Counted from the first letter of the stretch, positions 17,598 to 27,738 are shown. The stretch: DNA of 64,000 nt from Alphaproteobacteria bacterium (GCA_015062245.1 SUVA01000001.1:97254-161253), one strand, 5' to 3'. The notes: generated from the letters alone by a model not told the origin. Numbers and translations are program-made.

Positions 17598-18161
17598 TTA
17601 AAATAAATACTTCAACTTAAACATAATTGTATCCGAATTCATTTTAGATGTATTGTTACGTTTTCCGCCTTTTTCATTGACCCATAAATGGCGATATTCA
17701 ACGGCGGCCGCCATAGCGGTATTATTGGCCCATTCAGGCAATTCAAAATATTTTTCCAAACCGGCAATGCCTTGGGCGGCAATAGTATTATTATGATCCC
17801 AACGGGCATAACCCAAGCCCAAGCCAACATACGGTTCGGCCCACCAACCTGTGTTGGGAATGACCCCTGTGGCATTAGCCATTAAAGCACGAAAACGACG
17901 GGTTTTACCATGGTCAGGCTTTAAATTCAAATGCAAATATTCACCTTCCAAACGCAAATCAAACTTTTCGGTCGGAATCACTGTACCGGCAAAAACAGAC
18001 AACATTTTGGAAAAAGTGTCATAATCGGATTTACGGCCGTCTGTCCAAGCATGACCGCCGTTCCAGCTGATTCCATAGCCCAAACCGGCATAGTTTTCGG
18101 CACGCACAGCACCGGCAAATAATAACCCGACAACAGCACAACTTAAAAACAATTTTTTCAT
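17598..18161 (-). CDS. Outer-membrane beta-barrel protein (OmpW/OprF-like porin fold)
   Basis: This 187-residue protein has a signal peptide (MKKLFLSCAVVGLLFAGAVRA). Alternating beta strands follow, such as KFDLRLEGEYLHLNL, WWAEPYVGLGLGYARW and AMAAAVEYRHLWV, ending in a terminal aromatic strand (SDTIMFKLKYLF) recognised by the BAM machinery. This is a small 8-stranded barrel of unknown ligand. The ATG at 18161 has AAGGAG upstream; a start at 18281 would add 40 non-signal residues. Confidence 0.8.
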   Translation of the reverse strand: MKKLFLSCAVVGLLFAGAVRAENYAGLGYGISWNGGHAWTDGRKSDYDTFSKMLSVFAGTVIPTEKFDLRLEGEYLHLNLKPDHGKTRRFRALMANATGVIPNTGWWAEPYVGLGLGYARWDHNNTIAAQGIAGLEKYFELPEWANNTAMAAAVEYRHLWVNEKGGKRNNTSKMNSDTIMFKLKYLF

Positions 18162-18227
18162 TTTAATCTCCTTTTTTGATGGATAAACCATATTCCTGTA
18201 TAAAAAAAAAGTCAAGTAAATTTTTAT

Positions 18228-18256
18228 TTGCAAAAAGCAAAAAACTGTGATAGCCT
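18228..18256 (+). promoter_or_regulatory. Promoter of giant prepilin-like gene
   Basis: TTGCAA (18228-18233), a 17-bp spacer and TAGCCT (18251-18256) lie upstream of an AAAGGAGG site. The hexamers are moderate matches. Confidence 0.4.
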
Positions 18257-18272
18257 TGAAAAAGGAGGCTAT

Positions 18273-20888
18273 ATGATGCACAAAGTAAATTTATCTCAAT
18301 CAGGTCGGTCAATGTTGGAAATGCTGGCTGTTGTTTGTTTAATGGCCCTGATTTCCATTGGCGTTTTTGATATTTATTATGTCGCTGCGGACAAAGCTGA
18401 GTTTCATACATTAAATCAGGAAATAAACACCCGCTTGGTACAGTTGCGCCATTTGGCCTTAACATCAAAAGGAATTAAAGAAGAAACCGAAGAACAGGCT
18501 TTATCCCGTGCTCAATCCGATCAAAGCACCTCAAGCTTACCCATTCGTATTGCAGAATCTAGTGAAAATGAATTTATTTTAATTGTGGGCTCCAATACCT
18601 ATCCTTTGGAAGAACCGTTATGCAAAAAAATCATGGAAAATTATCAAGGAAACAATCAACAATGTTTTATAAGTGGATCTTGCGACGGCACAACTGGCGA
18701 ATTTAAATTTTCAAAACAATGCAACCTGCAAAATTATCCCGAAAATTCAGATTTTAATTGTGGTCAAAATGCCCACAAAACGGCTTTCGGTTGCGAATGC
18801 GATAAAGGTTATACAAATTGGAAAGAAGGTGTTGGTTGTTCTTTGATTGAGTTGGATTGTGGTGCACATGCCCAACAAGATGGCACCGAATGTGTTTGTG
18901 ATAATGGCTATGAAAATTGGACAGCCGGAAGCGGTTGTTCATTGATTGAGCTGAATTGCGGTGCACATGCCCAGCAAGATGGTACGGAATGCGTTTGTGA
19001 TGACGATTATGAAAATTGGGTAGCTGGAAGCGGTTGTTCTTTGATTGAAGAAACCTGTAACGAATACACAATAACATGTGAAAACGGTCAAGCGACAGAA
19101 TGTGTTGAAGGTGCTTATTTGTTTAAGGGTGTTTGTTATCCCGAGGATGAAGATTGGGAGTGTACCGAAGATGAAATTCCCATTGAAACAATGTCTGGAT
19201 ATTTTTATTGCATTCCGTCCAATGGTTCGGGCGTACAGTACTGTTCTGAAACGTACAGACCCCCATTGTTTGAGGTTCGATTGATTTGCGATTGTGAAGA
19301 AAAACACTACTACGATGAAGACGAATTCAAATGTATTCCTTGTCCTGATGAAAAAGCGCTGTATTGTACGGCAGATGGTGTAACAACCTGTGTTGGCGGT
19401 TATACGGTTGAAGATGGAAGATGTGTGGAATGTGATGGTGCGGAAGGCGTGGCCTCTTGGAATACATGCACTTATTCGGGATGTAATTCATGTGCGGTCA
19501 GTGCGTGCAAAGAAGGGTATTGCCACAACAACCATCGGGTTACAACCAGTAATTCAAGTTATTTTACGGATTATTGTGAAAAAATTCCGACAGGGAATGG
19601 TATTTGTGATGGCAATAACGGTGTTGTGTGCGATAATGGATACCATTATAATGGCGAAGATTGTGTTGTGTGTCCGGATGCAAACGCCACCTCCTGTGAT
19701 TCAGAGGGCAAATCAACCGTATGTAAGGCGGGATATTACAAAGATAACGAAGATTATTGTTTGAAATGTCAAAATAATAATGAGGGAGTAGAACAATGGT
19801 CAACAAAGTCAAGTTCTGCATGTGGGATTGAAACATGTAAAGACGGTTATTGCTTAAAATATGTTTATGGTGTATATCCGGGAACGACATATTCCGGTCC
19901 GCTGAATGAATGTCAAAAAATTCCGACAGGAAATGGTATTTGTGATGGAAATAAGGGTGTTGTATGTAATAATGGCTATTATTACAATGGGGATAATTGT
20001 GTTGTATGTCCCGATGAAAATGCGACATCGTGTGATACGCTGGGAATTTCAACATCTTGTAAAAGTTCGGATTATTATTTAACTTTGGGAAGATGTTGTC
20101 CCAAAGGAAGTACACTGAACGAATCAGAGGGGACATGTCTTGGCTGTACAGATACGGAAACGTTAGGGGTTTGTTCCTGTTCTTATAATCAATATGCTGA
20201 TGGCAAAGGTGGATGTTGTCCAGTAAACAGTTCCGCAAATTCGGCAACCGGAAATCAGACATCAAATAAAAATTGTTATTGTCTGACGGGATATGCTTGG
20301 AATGGAACCGAATGTTTGCCGATTTGTGCTTCCAATGATGATTGTGGTGCAAATGAATATTGTTCATCTTCTGGTTGTAAGTCTGTTGGTGGATATTCTA
20401 CATTTACATCTTCAACCGGAAAAGTGATGCGAATAAGCAGTGATCATATGACGCGAAACGATGCCGTTAATTGGTGTCAAAAACAAACAATCAGTGGTCA
20501 TTCTGGAAGTTTATTAGACCTGCAATCAAATCCGTTTAACTGTTATACCAATGGAACAACAAATGCCTGGACCCTTCCTTACAGCTTTAATTATGGTTCA
20601 ATGAGCAATCCAACCAGTGATAACCAATGTTGTTGTGCAAGTGGACAGCAGTGTTGCTATTGGAATTATTATGTTTCGGGGTTTGGAGAAACAACGAATC
20701 CGGTCAAACATCTTGATTCATCAAAGGAATCTGAGGATATGAAGAAATTGTGTAATTATCGAACAGAGGAATTATGGACAATTAATATGCGGGGAAAAGA
20801 TGAATATTATACAATTAATTGTTCAGACGGAACATATCGATTTAAAGGATTTGTTGTTCCGGCTACAGCCCTTGCAATTTGTGAATAG
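18273..20888 (+). CDS. Giant Cys-rich prepilin-like surface protein
   Basis: This 871-residue protein has a prepilin-type start: MMHKVNLSQSG, cleavage before RSMLEML, then a hydrophobic helix. The N-terminal pilin-like part ends near residue 155. It is followed by three 33-residue EGF-like repeats (about 161-259) and two longer related Cys-rich blocks sharing IPTGNGICDG..GVVC.NGY.YNG..CVVCPD. The C-terminal lectin/DUF1566-like domain (about 705-871) has RNDAVNWCQ and ends ALAICE, like the gene at 10350 but with ordinary codons. It is probably a secreted, disulfide-rich adhesin displayed by a pilus-like system. The ATG at 18273 follows AAAGGAGG. It is far longer than usual pilins. Confidence 0.75.
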   Translation: MMHKVNLSQSGRSMLEMLAVVCLMALISIGVFDIYYVAADKAEFHTLNQEINTRLVQLRHLALTSKGIKEETEEQALSRAQSDQSTSSLPIRIAESSENEFILIVGSNTYPLEEPLCKKIMENYQGNNQQCFISGSCDGTTGEFKFSKQCNLQNYPENSDFNCGQNAHKTAFGCECDKGYTNWKEGVGCSLIELDCGAHAQQDGTECVCDNGYENWTAGSGCSLIELNCGAHAQQDGTECVCDDDYENWVAGSGCSLIEETCNEYTITCENGQATECVEGAYLFKGVCYPEDEDWECTEDEIPIETMSGYFYCIPSNGSGVQYCSETYRPPLFEVRLICDCEEKHYYDEDEFKCIPCPDEKALYCTADGVTTCVGGYTVEDGRCVECDGAEGVASWNTCTYSGCNSCAVSACKEGYCHNNHRVTTSNSSYFTDYCEKIPTGNGICDGNNGVVCDNGYHYNGEDCVVCPDANATSCDSEGKSTVCKAGYYKDNEDYCLKCQNNNEGVEQWSTKSSSACGIETCKDGYCLKYVYGVYPGTTYSGPLNECQKIPTGNGICDGNKGVVCNNGYYYNGDNCVVCPDENATSCDTLGISTSCKSSDYYLTLGRCCPKGSTLNESEGTCLGCTDTETLGVCSCSYNQYADGKGGCCPVNSSANSATGNQTSNKNCYCLTGYAWNGTECLPICASNDDCGANEYCSSSGCKSVGGYSTFTSSTGKVMRISSDHMTRNDAVNWCQKQTISGHSGSLLDLQSNPFNCYTNGTTNAWTLPYSFNYGSMSNPTSDNQCCCASGQQCCYWNYYVSGFGETTNPVKHLDSSKESEDMKKLCNYRTEELWTINMRGKDEYYTINCSDGTYRFKGFVVPATALAICE
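18753..19049 (+). repeat. Three tandem 99-bp repeats inside the giant prepilin-like gene
   Basis: Units at 18753-18851, 18852-18950 and 18951-19049 each encode 33 residues of the form ..CGAHAQQDGTECVCD.GYENW.AGSGCSLIE. Units 2 and 3 are nearly identical; unit 1 is diverged. In-frame unit gain or loss could change protein length. Confidence 0.9.
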
Positions 20889-20894
20889 CAATTC

Positions 20895-20923
20895 TTGACT
20901 TTTTTCTTAAAATTCGATAAAAT
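20895..20923 (+). promoter_or_regulatory. Promoter of lepA, predicted leaderless
   Basis: TTGACT (20895-20900), a 17-bp spacer and TAAAAT (20918-20923) lie 6 nt before the lepA ATG. No ribosome binding site is present. Confidence 0.65.
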
Positions 20924-20929
20924 ACGCAT

Positions 20930-22717
20930 ATGACAGAACTGAATAAAATTCGTAATTTTTCCATCGTGGCGCATATTGATCACGGCAAATCCACTTTGGC
21001 CGATCGTTTAATCCAAATGTGCGGGGCCGTTTCCGACCGTGAAATGAAAGCCCAAATTTTGGACAACATGGATATTGAACGTGAACGGGGTATCACCATC
21101 AAAGCCCAAACAGTGCGTTTGGAACACAAAGGCTATGTTCTAAATTTAATTGACACACCGGGGCATGTGGACTTTGGTTATGAAGTCAGCCGTTCTTTGC
21201 ACGCATGCGAAGGGTCTTTGTTGGTGGTGGATTCCACCCAAGGGGTGGAGGCTCAAACTTTGGCCAATGTGTATAAGGCTTTGGATGCCAATCATGAAAT
21301 TATTCCCGTTATCAACAAAATTGATTTACCGGCCGCCGATCCCGATCGGGTCAAAAATCAAATAGAAGACGTAATTGGTTTGGATTGCACGGATTGTCCC
21401 TTGATTTCAGCCAAAACAGGCATTGGCATTGAAGATGTTTTGGATGTAATTATCAATCGTTTGCCTGCCCCAACCGGGGATAAAGAAGCCCCCTTAAAGG
21501 CCATGTTGGTGGATTCGTGGTATGATCCGTATTTGGGTATTGTGGTGTTGGTGCGGGTGGTGGATGGTGTTTTACGCAAAAACCAACAAATTAAATTTAT
21601 GTCCACCAATGCCACATATCGTGTGGAAAGATTGGGTTATTTCACCCCCAAAATGCAAGACACAAAGGAAATACAAACCGGCGAATTGGGTTTTGTGATT
21701 TGCGGTGTAAAGGCCATCGGTGAAACAAAAGTCGGTGATACCATTACCGATGAAAAAATGCCCTGCCATGAAGCTTTACCCGGTTTTAAACCCAGCCAAA
21801 GCGTTGTGTTTTGTTCTATGTTCCCCGTGGATATGAGCGATTATGAAGCCTTAAAAGAGGCCATTGAAAAATTGCAACTGAACGACGCCAGTTTCCAATT
21901 TACGCCCGATAAGTCTATGGCCTTGGGGCAAGGTTTCCGCTGTGGCTTTTTGGGGCTTTTGCATATGGAAATTATCCAAGAAAGATTGTCCCGAGAATTT
22001 AATTTGGATTTAATTACAACGGCACCGTCTGTGGCGTATCAGGTCTATAAAACAAACGGCGAAGAGCTGATTATGCACAATCCGGCCGATATGCCCGATG
22101 TCACCACTATCCGAAAAATTGAAGAACCATGGGTCAAGGCAACTATTTTAACGCCTGATGAATATCTGGGCGGTATTTTGCAATTATGTACGGAACGCCG
22201 TGGGGAACAATTGGATTTAACCTATGTCGGCAATCGGGCCATGGCGGTTTATCGTTTGCCGTTGAATGAAATCGTCTTTGATTTTTACGACCGTTTAAAA
22301 TCCATTTCCCGTGGCTATGCCAGCTTTGATTATGATGTGGATGCTTATCACGAATCCGATTTGGTGCGTGTGAATATCTTGGTACATGGCGAACAAGTGG
22401 ATGCTTTGGCGTTTTTGGCACATCGGTCTCAGGCTGAACGCCGTGGTCGTCAAATTTGTGCCAGACTTAAAGATCTGATTCCACGCCATCAATTTAAAAT
22501 TCCGATTCAGGCCAGTATCGGCGGTAAAATTATCGCCCGTGAGGACATTTCCGCTTATCGTAAAGACGTAACCGCCAAATGTTATGGTGGCGATATTACC
22601 CGTAAGCGTAAGTTGTTAGAAAAACAAAAAGAGGGTAAAAAACGCATGCGTCAATTCGGTTCAGTTGAAATCCCGCAAAACGCCTTTATTCAGGCCCTTA
22701 AAATTGGAGACGAATGA
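20930..22717 (+). CDS. lepA: Elongation factor 4 (LepA)
   Basis: This 595-residue ribosome-associated GTPase back-translocates or rescues stalled ribosomes. G motifs are AHIDHGKST (G1, about 13-21), RGITI (G2), DTPGHVDF (G3) and NKID (G4). EF-G-like domains II, III and V follow, with the LepA-specific C-terminal domain ending [22 protein letters not shown]. Length matches the family. It overlaps the following HD-domain gene by 4 bp (ATGA), so the two are coupled. Confidence 0.97.
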   Translation: MTELNKIRNFSIVAHIDHGKSTLADRLIQMCGAVSDREMKAQILDNMDIERERGITIKAQTVRLEHKGYVLNLIDTPGHVDFGYEVSRSLHACEGSLLVVDSTQGVEAQTLANVYKALDANHEIIPVINKIDLPAADPDRVKNQIEDVIGLDCTDCPLISAKTGIGIEDVLDVIINRLPAPTGDKEAPLKAMLVDSWYDPYLGIVVLVRVVDGVLRKNQQIKFMSTNATYRVERLGYFTPKMQDTKEIQTGELGFVICGVKAIGETKVGDTITDEKMPCHEALPGFKPSQSVVFCSMFPVDMSDYEALKEAIEKLQLNDASFQFTPDKSMALGQGFRCGFLGLLHMEIIQERLSREFNLDLITTAPSVAYQVYKTNGEELIMHNPADMPDVTTIRKIEEPWVKATILTPDEYLGGILQLCTERRGEQLDLTYVGNRAMAVYRLPLNEIVFDFYDRLKSISRGYASFDYDVDAYHESDLVRVNILVHGEQVDALAFLAHRSQAERRGRQICARLKDLIPRHQFKIPIQASIGGKIIAREDISAYRKDVTAKCYGGDITRKRKLLEKQKEGKKRMRQFGSVEIPQNAFIQALKIGDE

Positions 22718-23307
22718 TGAAATCCATTAAAGAATCAAAAATCCGTGAATATTTTGATTTTTATCAAACCAAAGTATTGCCCGAAGTGGAAAAATTGGCC
22801 ACCCAAAAAAAAGAAGGCTATCACGGTTTACATACCCATACGGATGCGGTTGTTTTTCGGGCCATTGATTATGCTTTGGAATTGGGGCAAAATCCAATGC
22901 CTGTGTTGTTTGCGGCGGCCTGTCATGATATGGCCCGTACACACGATTTTTATGATGAAACCCATGGTGAAAATGCCCTGCCGATGGCACAAAAAATAAT
23001 GCACAAATTTAAAAATGAATTGACGGATTCGGAAAAACAATCTGTGTTGTTGGCGATTAAAGACCATACGACAGGTGGGAATGCAACTGATTATATTTCG
23101 GCCTGTTTGTGGGATGCGGACAGAACCCGTTTATCGTGGGAACGGGGCTATTGTGAAGCGTTTTTTAACACCGAATATGGAAAAAAAGTCGCCTCAGGGG
23201 ATGCCAAAAAATATATTACCTGGCAAAATGAAGTTTTGGGCCGAACAAATAAAGAAAAGGAAGATTTATTAAAATTGATTGACCGATTAAAAACACATCA
23301 AAAATAA
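22714..23307 (+). CDS. HD-domain hydrolase-like protein
   Basis: This 197-residue protein has the spacing of an HD metal-dependent phosphohydrolase: H in HTHTDAV (about 40-44), the HD pair in [10 protein letters not shown] (about 70-79), H in IKDHTTG and D in LWDADRTRL (about 133). The substrate, a nucleotide or cyclic nucleotide, is unknown. It begins within the lepA stop codon. A second ATG three bases on (22717) is equally possible. Confidence 0.7.
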   Translation: MMKSIKESKIREYFDFYQTKVLPEVEKLATQKKEGYHGLHTHTDAVVFRAIDYALELGQNPMPVLFAAACHDMARTHDFYDETHGENALPMAQKIMHKFKNELTDSEKQSVLLAIKDHTTGGNATDYISACLWDADRTRLSWERGYCEAFFNTEYGKKVASGDAKKYITWQNEVLGRTNKEKEDLLKLIDRLKTHQK

Positions 23308-23316
23308 TAATTTTTA

Positions 23317-25536
23317 TCAATGAAATTTATTGTTTCGGGGGAAGCCCACTGGTGGAACTTTACCAACCGTGGCACGACGGGCCAACCACATGGTCATATC
23401 CGGTTCAATGTGAATACCGTTGCCCGAAGGATAAGGCAAGCCTTCATTCCAATTAAAGAAACGCACATCGGATAATTTAGCACCCGCATATTTTTGCAAA
23501 ATCACACCTGAACCACGCACCATTGTGGGAATTTCATCCCGCTTAAAGACCAATAATTTACGGTTATTTCCAATCACCGCCACCGAATCACCCACAACTT
23601 CACGACACAAATGTGCTTTATCATTATCGGCCAGATTTAAAATAATCTTACCGGCCCGTGTTTGGGCAATAATGTTGTTGGAATCCACGATAAAGCCTTT
23701 GCCCGAACGGCTGGCCACCAACAGTTTTTGATCTGGTTTAAAGATAAACATTTCCACGATATCGGCATCTTGCGGTAAATCAATTTTCAAACGCACCGGT
23801 TCACCAAAACCACGCCCACCCATAATATCGTTGCCCAAGATAGAATAAAAACGCCCATTGGTGGCAAACAACATAATATGGTCGGTGGTATAGGTATTCA
23901 CTTTAAACGCCAAAGAATCGCCTTCTTTGAATTTTAAATCAGATGTATCGGCATTACCTTTAAGGGCACGAATCCAACCTTGTTTGGATAATACAACCGT
24001 AATGGCTTCTTTTTCAATCAAAGTTTCAATATTCATTTCCACATTTTGAACAGCACCGGCAATTTGAGTGCGCCGTTTGCCCAGTTCTGTTTTTTGACCA
24101 AAATCTTTTTGAATCTGTTTAATTTCCTGAGCCAATTTATTTTTACGCATTTGTTCGTCTTGCAATAAGTTTTCCAAACCGGCTTTTTCCAAGGCTAATT
24201 CTTCAAATTCATTTCTCAATTGGGCCTCTTCCAACTTTCTCAACGAACGCAATTTCATATTCAAAATGGCTTCGGCCTGAATGTCTGTCAGGGAAAATTC
24301 ATCCATCATCACGGCCTTGGGTTCGTCTTCGTTTCGGATGATTTCAATGACACGGTCCAAATTCAAATAGGTAATCAAAAAGCCCTGTAATAAATCCATC
24401 CGATGGGCAATTTTTTCCAAGCGGAAGCGACTGCGCCGGATTAAAACTTCTTCACGATGTTCCAACCAAGAACGAACCACCTCGGCCAAGCTCATCACCT
24501 TTGGGGTATGATTGGCGGTCAACACGTTCATATTCAGGTTAAAGTTCACCTGTAAATCGGTGCTTTTGAACAAATGTTCCATCAATTGTTCGGCAATCAC
24601 TATGCGTGATTTGGGTTCCAAAACAATGCGCACCACATCCGATGATTCATCACGCACATCCGCCAACAAAGGCAATTTTTTTTCGGCCAACAATTTGGCA
24701 ATACGCATAATTAAATCAGATTTAACCACACCATAGGGAATTTCGCTGATCACAATTTGATATTGACCATGGCCCAAATCTTCACGTTCCCATTTGGCAC
24801 GCAACTTTAACGGTCCACGCCCTTCTGTATAAACTTTAACGATATTGGCCCGATCTTCCACCAAAACACCGCCGGTTGGGAAATCAGGACCTTGCACAAA
24901 ATCAATCAACTTTTCGGTGCTGGCATTGGGATGATTTAACAAATAAAGTGCCGCATCACAAACTTCGCCCACATTATGTGGCGGAATATTGGTGGCCATA
25001 CCCACGGCAATACCGTTTGACCCATTGGCCAACAAATTTGGGAAAGCCGCCGGCATGACACAGGGTTCTTCATCTTCACCGTCATAGGTTGGTTCAAAAT
25101 CCACAGAATTGTCATCCAGCCCTTCCATCAATGCCAAAGCCACAGCGGTCAATCGGGCCTCAGTATAACGCATGGCGGCCGCACCGTCACCGTCAATATT
25201 ACCAAAGTTTCCCTGACCGTCCACCAAAGGATAACGCACGGCAAAATCTTGTGCCAAACGCACCATGGCATCATAAACGGAACTGTCCCCGTGGGGGTGA
25301 TATTTACCAATCACATCACCCACCACACGGGCACATTTTTTAAAGCCTTTATCCGGATCCAGTTTCAATTGACGCATTGCCCACAACAAACGGCGATGAA
25401 CGGGTTTTAATCCATCACGCACATCGGGCAAGGAACGTGCCACAATTGTGGACAGCGCATAGGCCAAATAGCGTTCGGACAAAGCATCCGCCAATTGTTT
25501 TTCCTGAATCTTCGGTTGTGTCAATTCTTCATTCAT
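23317..25536 (-). CDS. parC: DNA topoisomerase IV subunit A
   Basis: This 739-residue DNA-cleaving subunit of topoisomerase IV decatenates daughter chromosomes. It has the N-terminal winged-helix/tower core with [34 protein letters not shown] and the catalytic Tyr in [10 protein letters not shown] (about 125), a coiled coil near 430-470, and a shorter, ParC-like rather than GyrA-like C-terminal beta-pinwheel. It lacks a QRRGGKG-type GyrA box, which supports ParC. The start at 25536 (MNEELTQ) lies 7 nt after a -10 box, giving a predicted leaderless mRNA. Confidence 0.92.
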   Translation of the reverse strand: MNEELTQPKIQEKQLADALSERYLAYALSTIVARSLPDVRDGLKPVHRRLLWAMRQLKLDPDKGFKKCARVVGDVIGKYHPHGDSSVYDAMVRLAQDFAVRYPLVDGQGNFGNIDGDGAAAMRYTEARLTAVALALMEGLDDNSVDFEPTYDGEDEEPCVMPAAFPNLLANGSNGIAVGMATNIPPHNVGEVCDAALYLLNHPNASTEKLIDFVQGPDFPTGGVLVEDRANIVKVYTEGRGPLKLRAKWEREDLGHGQYQIVISEIPYGVVKSDLIMRIAKLLAEKKLPLLADVRDESSDVVRIVLEPKSRIVIAEQLMEHLFKSTDLQVNFNLNMNVLTANHTPKVMSLAEVVRSWLEHREEVLIRRSRFRLEKIAHRMDLLQGFLITYLNLDRVIEIIRNEDEPKAVMMDEFSLTDIQAEAILNMKLRSLRKLEEAQLRNEFEELALEKAGLENLLQDEQMRKNKLAQEIKQIQKDFGQKTELGKRRTQIAGAVQNVEMNIETLIEKEAITVVLSKQGWIRALKGNADTSDLKFKEGDSLAFKVNTYTTDHIMLFATNGRFYSILGNDIMGGRGFGEPVRLKIDLPQDADIVEMFIFKPDQKLLVASRSGKGFIVDSNNIIAQTRAGKIILNLADNDKAHLCREVVGDSVAVIGNNRKLLVFKRDEIPTMVRGSGVILQKYAGAKLSDVRFFNWNEGLPYPSGNGIHIEPDMTMWLARRATVGKVPPVGFPRNNKFH

Positions 25537-25543
25537 AAGACCT

Positions 25544-25572
25544 ATTTTAAATAAAGTTGACACAAAAAGCAA
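25544..25572 (-). promoter_or_regulatory. Promoter of parC, predicted leaderless
   Basis: On the minus strand TTGCTT (25567-25572), a 17-bp spacer and TAAAAT (25544-25549) end 7 nt before the ATG. Confidence 0.5.
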
Positions 25573-25579
25573 GAGGTTT

Positions 25580-25987
25580 TTAATCTAAATTGACATTTGC
25601 TTTTTGTAATTCCTTTTTACCATGTGGATTATATGTATAATAATACAACAATTCACGTTGGTTGATATTATTAGCATCAATGGCGGCTTCTGGTATCCCC
25701 CAAACAACGGACAAAGGCCATGTCAACAAGTTTAAAAATCCATACAACCAATGGGATGAATCAGCACCATCACCACTTGCTAGATAAAAATTACCCACAC
25801 CAGGCAAAATATTTAAAGCAGCGGCCGCGCCAACTGAGGCAGGTTTTTCATAATTACCCACGGGTTTATCAACACTGACGCCTTGCCCCTTCAATTGTTG
25901 TAATTGCATTTCTTCCTGACGAGTTAAATGTGTACATCCACACACTAAACTTATACATAAAAATGCGGTTAAAATTTTATTGCTCAT
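25580..25987 (-). CDS. Small putative lipoprotein with glycine-rich hydrophobic segment
   Basis: This 135-residue protein has a lipoprotein-type signal ([18 protein letters not shown], Cys at 16 or 18). A short coiled stretch ([15 protein letters not shown]) precedes a hydrophobic/glycine part ([59 protein letters not shown]) that resembles small membrane-associated lipoproteins. No characterised family is recognised. The ATG at 25987 follows AAAGGA. It is preceded by a 185-nt structured leader with its own promoter and a terminator hairpin, so expression is probably attenuated. Confidence 0.7.
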   Translation of the reverse strand: MSNKILTAFLCISLVCGCTHLTRQEEMQLQQLKGQGVSVDKPVGNYEKPASVGAAAALNILPGVGNFYLASGDGADSSHWLYGFLNLLTWPLSVVWGIPEAAIDANNINQRELLYYYTYNPHGKKELQKANVNLD

Positions 25988-26207
25988 TTTTGCATCCTTT
26001 CTTTTTTTGATTAAAAAATCCACTTTTTTTTTAAAAGTGGACGGACGCAGAAATACTGTCAAAAAGAGCAGTGTTGCCTATTCAATATATTCAGCAAACC
26101 ATCCGCCCCTGTCAGGCGGCATTTTCTTTCTGAACGGAATTTCTGTTCCGGCCCATACGCAATGGTATCGGCAAGTTTATTTTAGATGATTTTAAATAAA
26201 ATGTCAA
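25988..26207 (-). promoter_or_regulatory. Candidate riboswitch-like leader, copy B (with promoter)
   Basis: The promoter is TTGACA (26202-26207), 17 bp, TAAAAT (26179-26184). The RNA would start near 26172. Five hairpins follow in order: CCAU/AUGG (26153-26165), CGGAA/UUCCG (26135-26150), CCGCC/GGCGG (26103-26119), GUUUGC/GCAAC with loop containing AAUAUAUUGAAUA (26073-26099) and ACUG/CAGU (26055-26072). A terminator then precedes the ribosome binding site. The same order and several compensatory changes occur at 30970-31181. No known class was recognised. Confidence 0.65.
26012..26041 (-). terminator. Attenuator hairpin in leader B
   Basis: UCCACUUUU pairs AAAAGUGGA (9 bp), followed by six Us. 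It lies just upstream of the lipoprotein ribosome binding site, so it must be bypassed for expression. Confidence 0.8.
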
Positions 26208-26214
26208 CAAATAA

Positions 26215-26589
26215 AAAGTCAGATAATCTATAAGCCGGGTTCTGTCATAGTGCAATCATTCGTCTGGCGATTTCATTACTGAAAAGCTCAAGCAACCTAC
26301 CTGGCGACGGCCGGATCAGGACTTCCGTTTGACTCAGCAATTTATTCAATCGCCGTCCGTCTGAGTTTGGTCTTGCTTCCGATAAGGTTTGTCGTGCCAT
26401 GAAGACCTCTCGGCCCATGCGGTGGGCTCTTACCCCGCCGTTTCACCCTTACCCATACGAAATGGGCGGTTTGTTTTCTGCGACGCTGTCTGTCGGGTCG
26501 CCCCGCCCGGACGTTATCCGGTATCGTGTCCTTTGGAAGCCCGGACTTTCCTCCAACCTTTTGGGTCAGCGATTGCCCGATTATCTGAC
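26215..26589 (-). ncRNA. rnpB: RNase P RNA, class A
   Basis: This catalytic RNA of RNase P matures tRNA 5' ends. The minus strand shows the universal elements: GAGGAAAGTCCGGGCT near the 5' end (P3/P4 region, CR-I), GGTAAGGGTGAAA, CGGCGGGGTAAGAGCCCACCG (in the specificity domain), and ACAGAACCCGGCTTATAG (CR-V) near the 3' end. Terminal helix P1 pairs GTCAGATAATC at the 5' end with GATTATCTGAC at the 3' end, followed by a T run. The 5' end coincides with the +1 predicted from its promoter. Confidence 0.96.
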
Positions 26590-26595
26590 GGGTAA

Positions 26596-26624
26596 ATTAT
26601 ACCATATTCAATATAAAAAGTCAA
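26596..26624 (-). promoter_or_regulatory. Promoter of rnpB
   Basis: On the minus strand TTGACT (26619-26624), a 17-bp spacer and TATAAT (26596-26601) predict a +1 at 26589, exactly where helix P1 begins. Confidence 0.85.
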
Positions 26625-26702
26625 ATCAGGGCAAGTTGTTTTTCTTTATGATAAAACTGAGTATTTGTCTCTCTATACAAAAAAACTTTATCCCTTTAAT
26701 GA

Positions 26703-27179
26703 TTACTTAGATTTTTTAAGCGATTCAATCAGCTTTTGATTTAACATCTTGCGTGTTTCTTGATAAGATTTTTCAAAGGTGGAAATCATTTGCCCCGAAC
26801 CTTGACGAACAGTTGAAAAATCAACCCCCCGATCCCATCCTTGACGATACAAATGGTTAGCAGAACAACGAACAATTGTCATTGATGAATTCATATCAAC
26901 GTCTTTTTTATCATTTACAGCCGAAAAAGAAACACGATTACCACTGTCTGTTATTTGTAATCCGTTTTTAAAAATTAAAACCGCATCCCTTTTACCGGAT
27001 AAAAAATAATCGGACACATCTAAATTTGTTTTTTGGCACATTTCCAACCAACTGTTCAATCTGTCACCACTTGCTTTTAAATGAGATATAAATTGAGGTG
27101 TTACAGCGAAAAATTCATGTTGTTTATTGTAATCAGAATAATCCTGAACTCTTTGGGCAATTTTTTCTTTTAAATTCAT
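26703..27179 (-). CDS. Hypothetical protein
   Basis: This soluble protein of 158 residues has no signal peptide or membrane segment. It is mixed alpha/beta, with a central strand-rich block (GKRDAVLIFKNGLQITDSGNRVSF) and a helical Lys-rich C-terminus (TFEKSYQETRKMLNQKLIESLKKSK). No family is recognised. I prefer the ATG at 27179 because AAAGGA is then 8 nt upstream; the ATG at 27185 is too close to it. It follows the gene at 27203 by 23 bp, so both are probably one transcript. Confidence 0.6.
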   Translation of the reverse strand: MNLKEKIAQRVQDYSDYNKQHEFFAVTPQFISHLKASGDRLNSWLEMCQKTNLDVSDYFLSGKRDAVLIFKNGLQITDSGNRVSFSAVNDKKDVDMNSSMTIVRCSANHLYRQGWDRGVDFSTVRQGSGQMISTFEKSYQETRKMLNQKLIESLKKSK

Positions 27180-27202
27180 TTTCATTTTCCTTTCAAAACT
27201 AT

Positions 27203-27646
27203 TTAATCTCGCCCACCACGAAAAACACCGGATTTGCGATAAAATTCCAATTCTTCACGATATTCTTTTGTCCCCGATTCGGCATATTTAACAACCGGAT
27301 CAATTCCCATATCACGATATTCCTTGATACGGCGTTGTTTTTCTTTATGATAGGCTTGGGTGTTTTTATCCTCTTTAAAGGTATCTTTTATTATATTTAC
27401 ACCTTCTTTAAAATTTCCGATTCTTTGTTCAATCGGGGCTGAACGTGACTTTAAAAAGGATTTAAGCGTTTGGCGATTTTGCGCTTTTGAACCCCAAAAC
27501 GTTCCATAACCCAACAATCCAACCAAAGCCAAACGTTTTGTTGCTGTCCAAAATTGATTGATGCGCTGAAAATAATATTCCCGCTTTAAATCTTTCATCT
27601 GACGTTCACGAAAGATGTCTTGTAATGTTTTTGGTTTTTGTTTCAT
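27203..27646 (-). CDS. Hypothetical basic protein with one membrane-like segment
   Basis: This 147-residue, strongly basic protein has charged N-terminal helices (LQDIFRERQMKDLKREYY), a short hydrophobic stretch (about 39-52, LALVGLLGYGTFWG) and a long charged helical tail (AYHKEKQRRIKEYRDMG). No family is recognised. AGGAG precedes the ATG. It is cotranscribed with the gene at 26703. Confidence 0.6.
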   Translation of the reverse strand: MKQKPKTLQDIFRERQMKDLKREYYFQRINQFWTATKRLALVGLLGYGTFWGSKAQNRQTLKSFLKSRSAPIEQRIGNFKEGVNIIKDTFKEDKNTQAYHKEKQRRIKEYRDMGIDPVVKYAESGTKEYREELEFYRKSGVFRGGRD

Positions 27647-27738
27647 AAAAACTCCTGTTTTTTTATTTTACATATAAAAAAGAAAAATTGCAATAAATTT
27701 TCCTCCCCTTTTTTTGATTCATCTCTATTAAAAAGCGC

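Noticed and set aside
19564..20367. Long antisense open frame (267 codons) within the giant prepilin-like gene
   Set aside because: It is a mirror of the Cys-rich repetitive coding strand, His/Asn-rich with no ribosome binding site or family motif.
23317..25536. parC gene as gyrA
   Set aside because: Length of 739 residues and lack of the GyrA box favour topoisomerase IV subunit A.
26389..26710. Plus-strand open frames over the RNase P RNA
   Set aside because: They lie on the complement of a well-recognised structural RNA.
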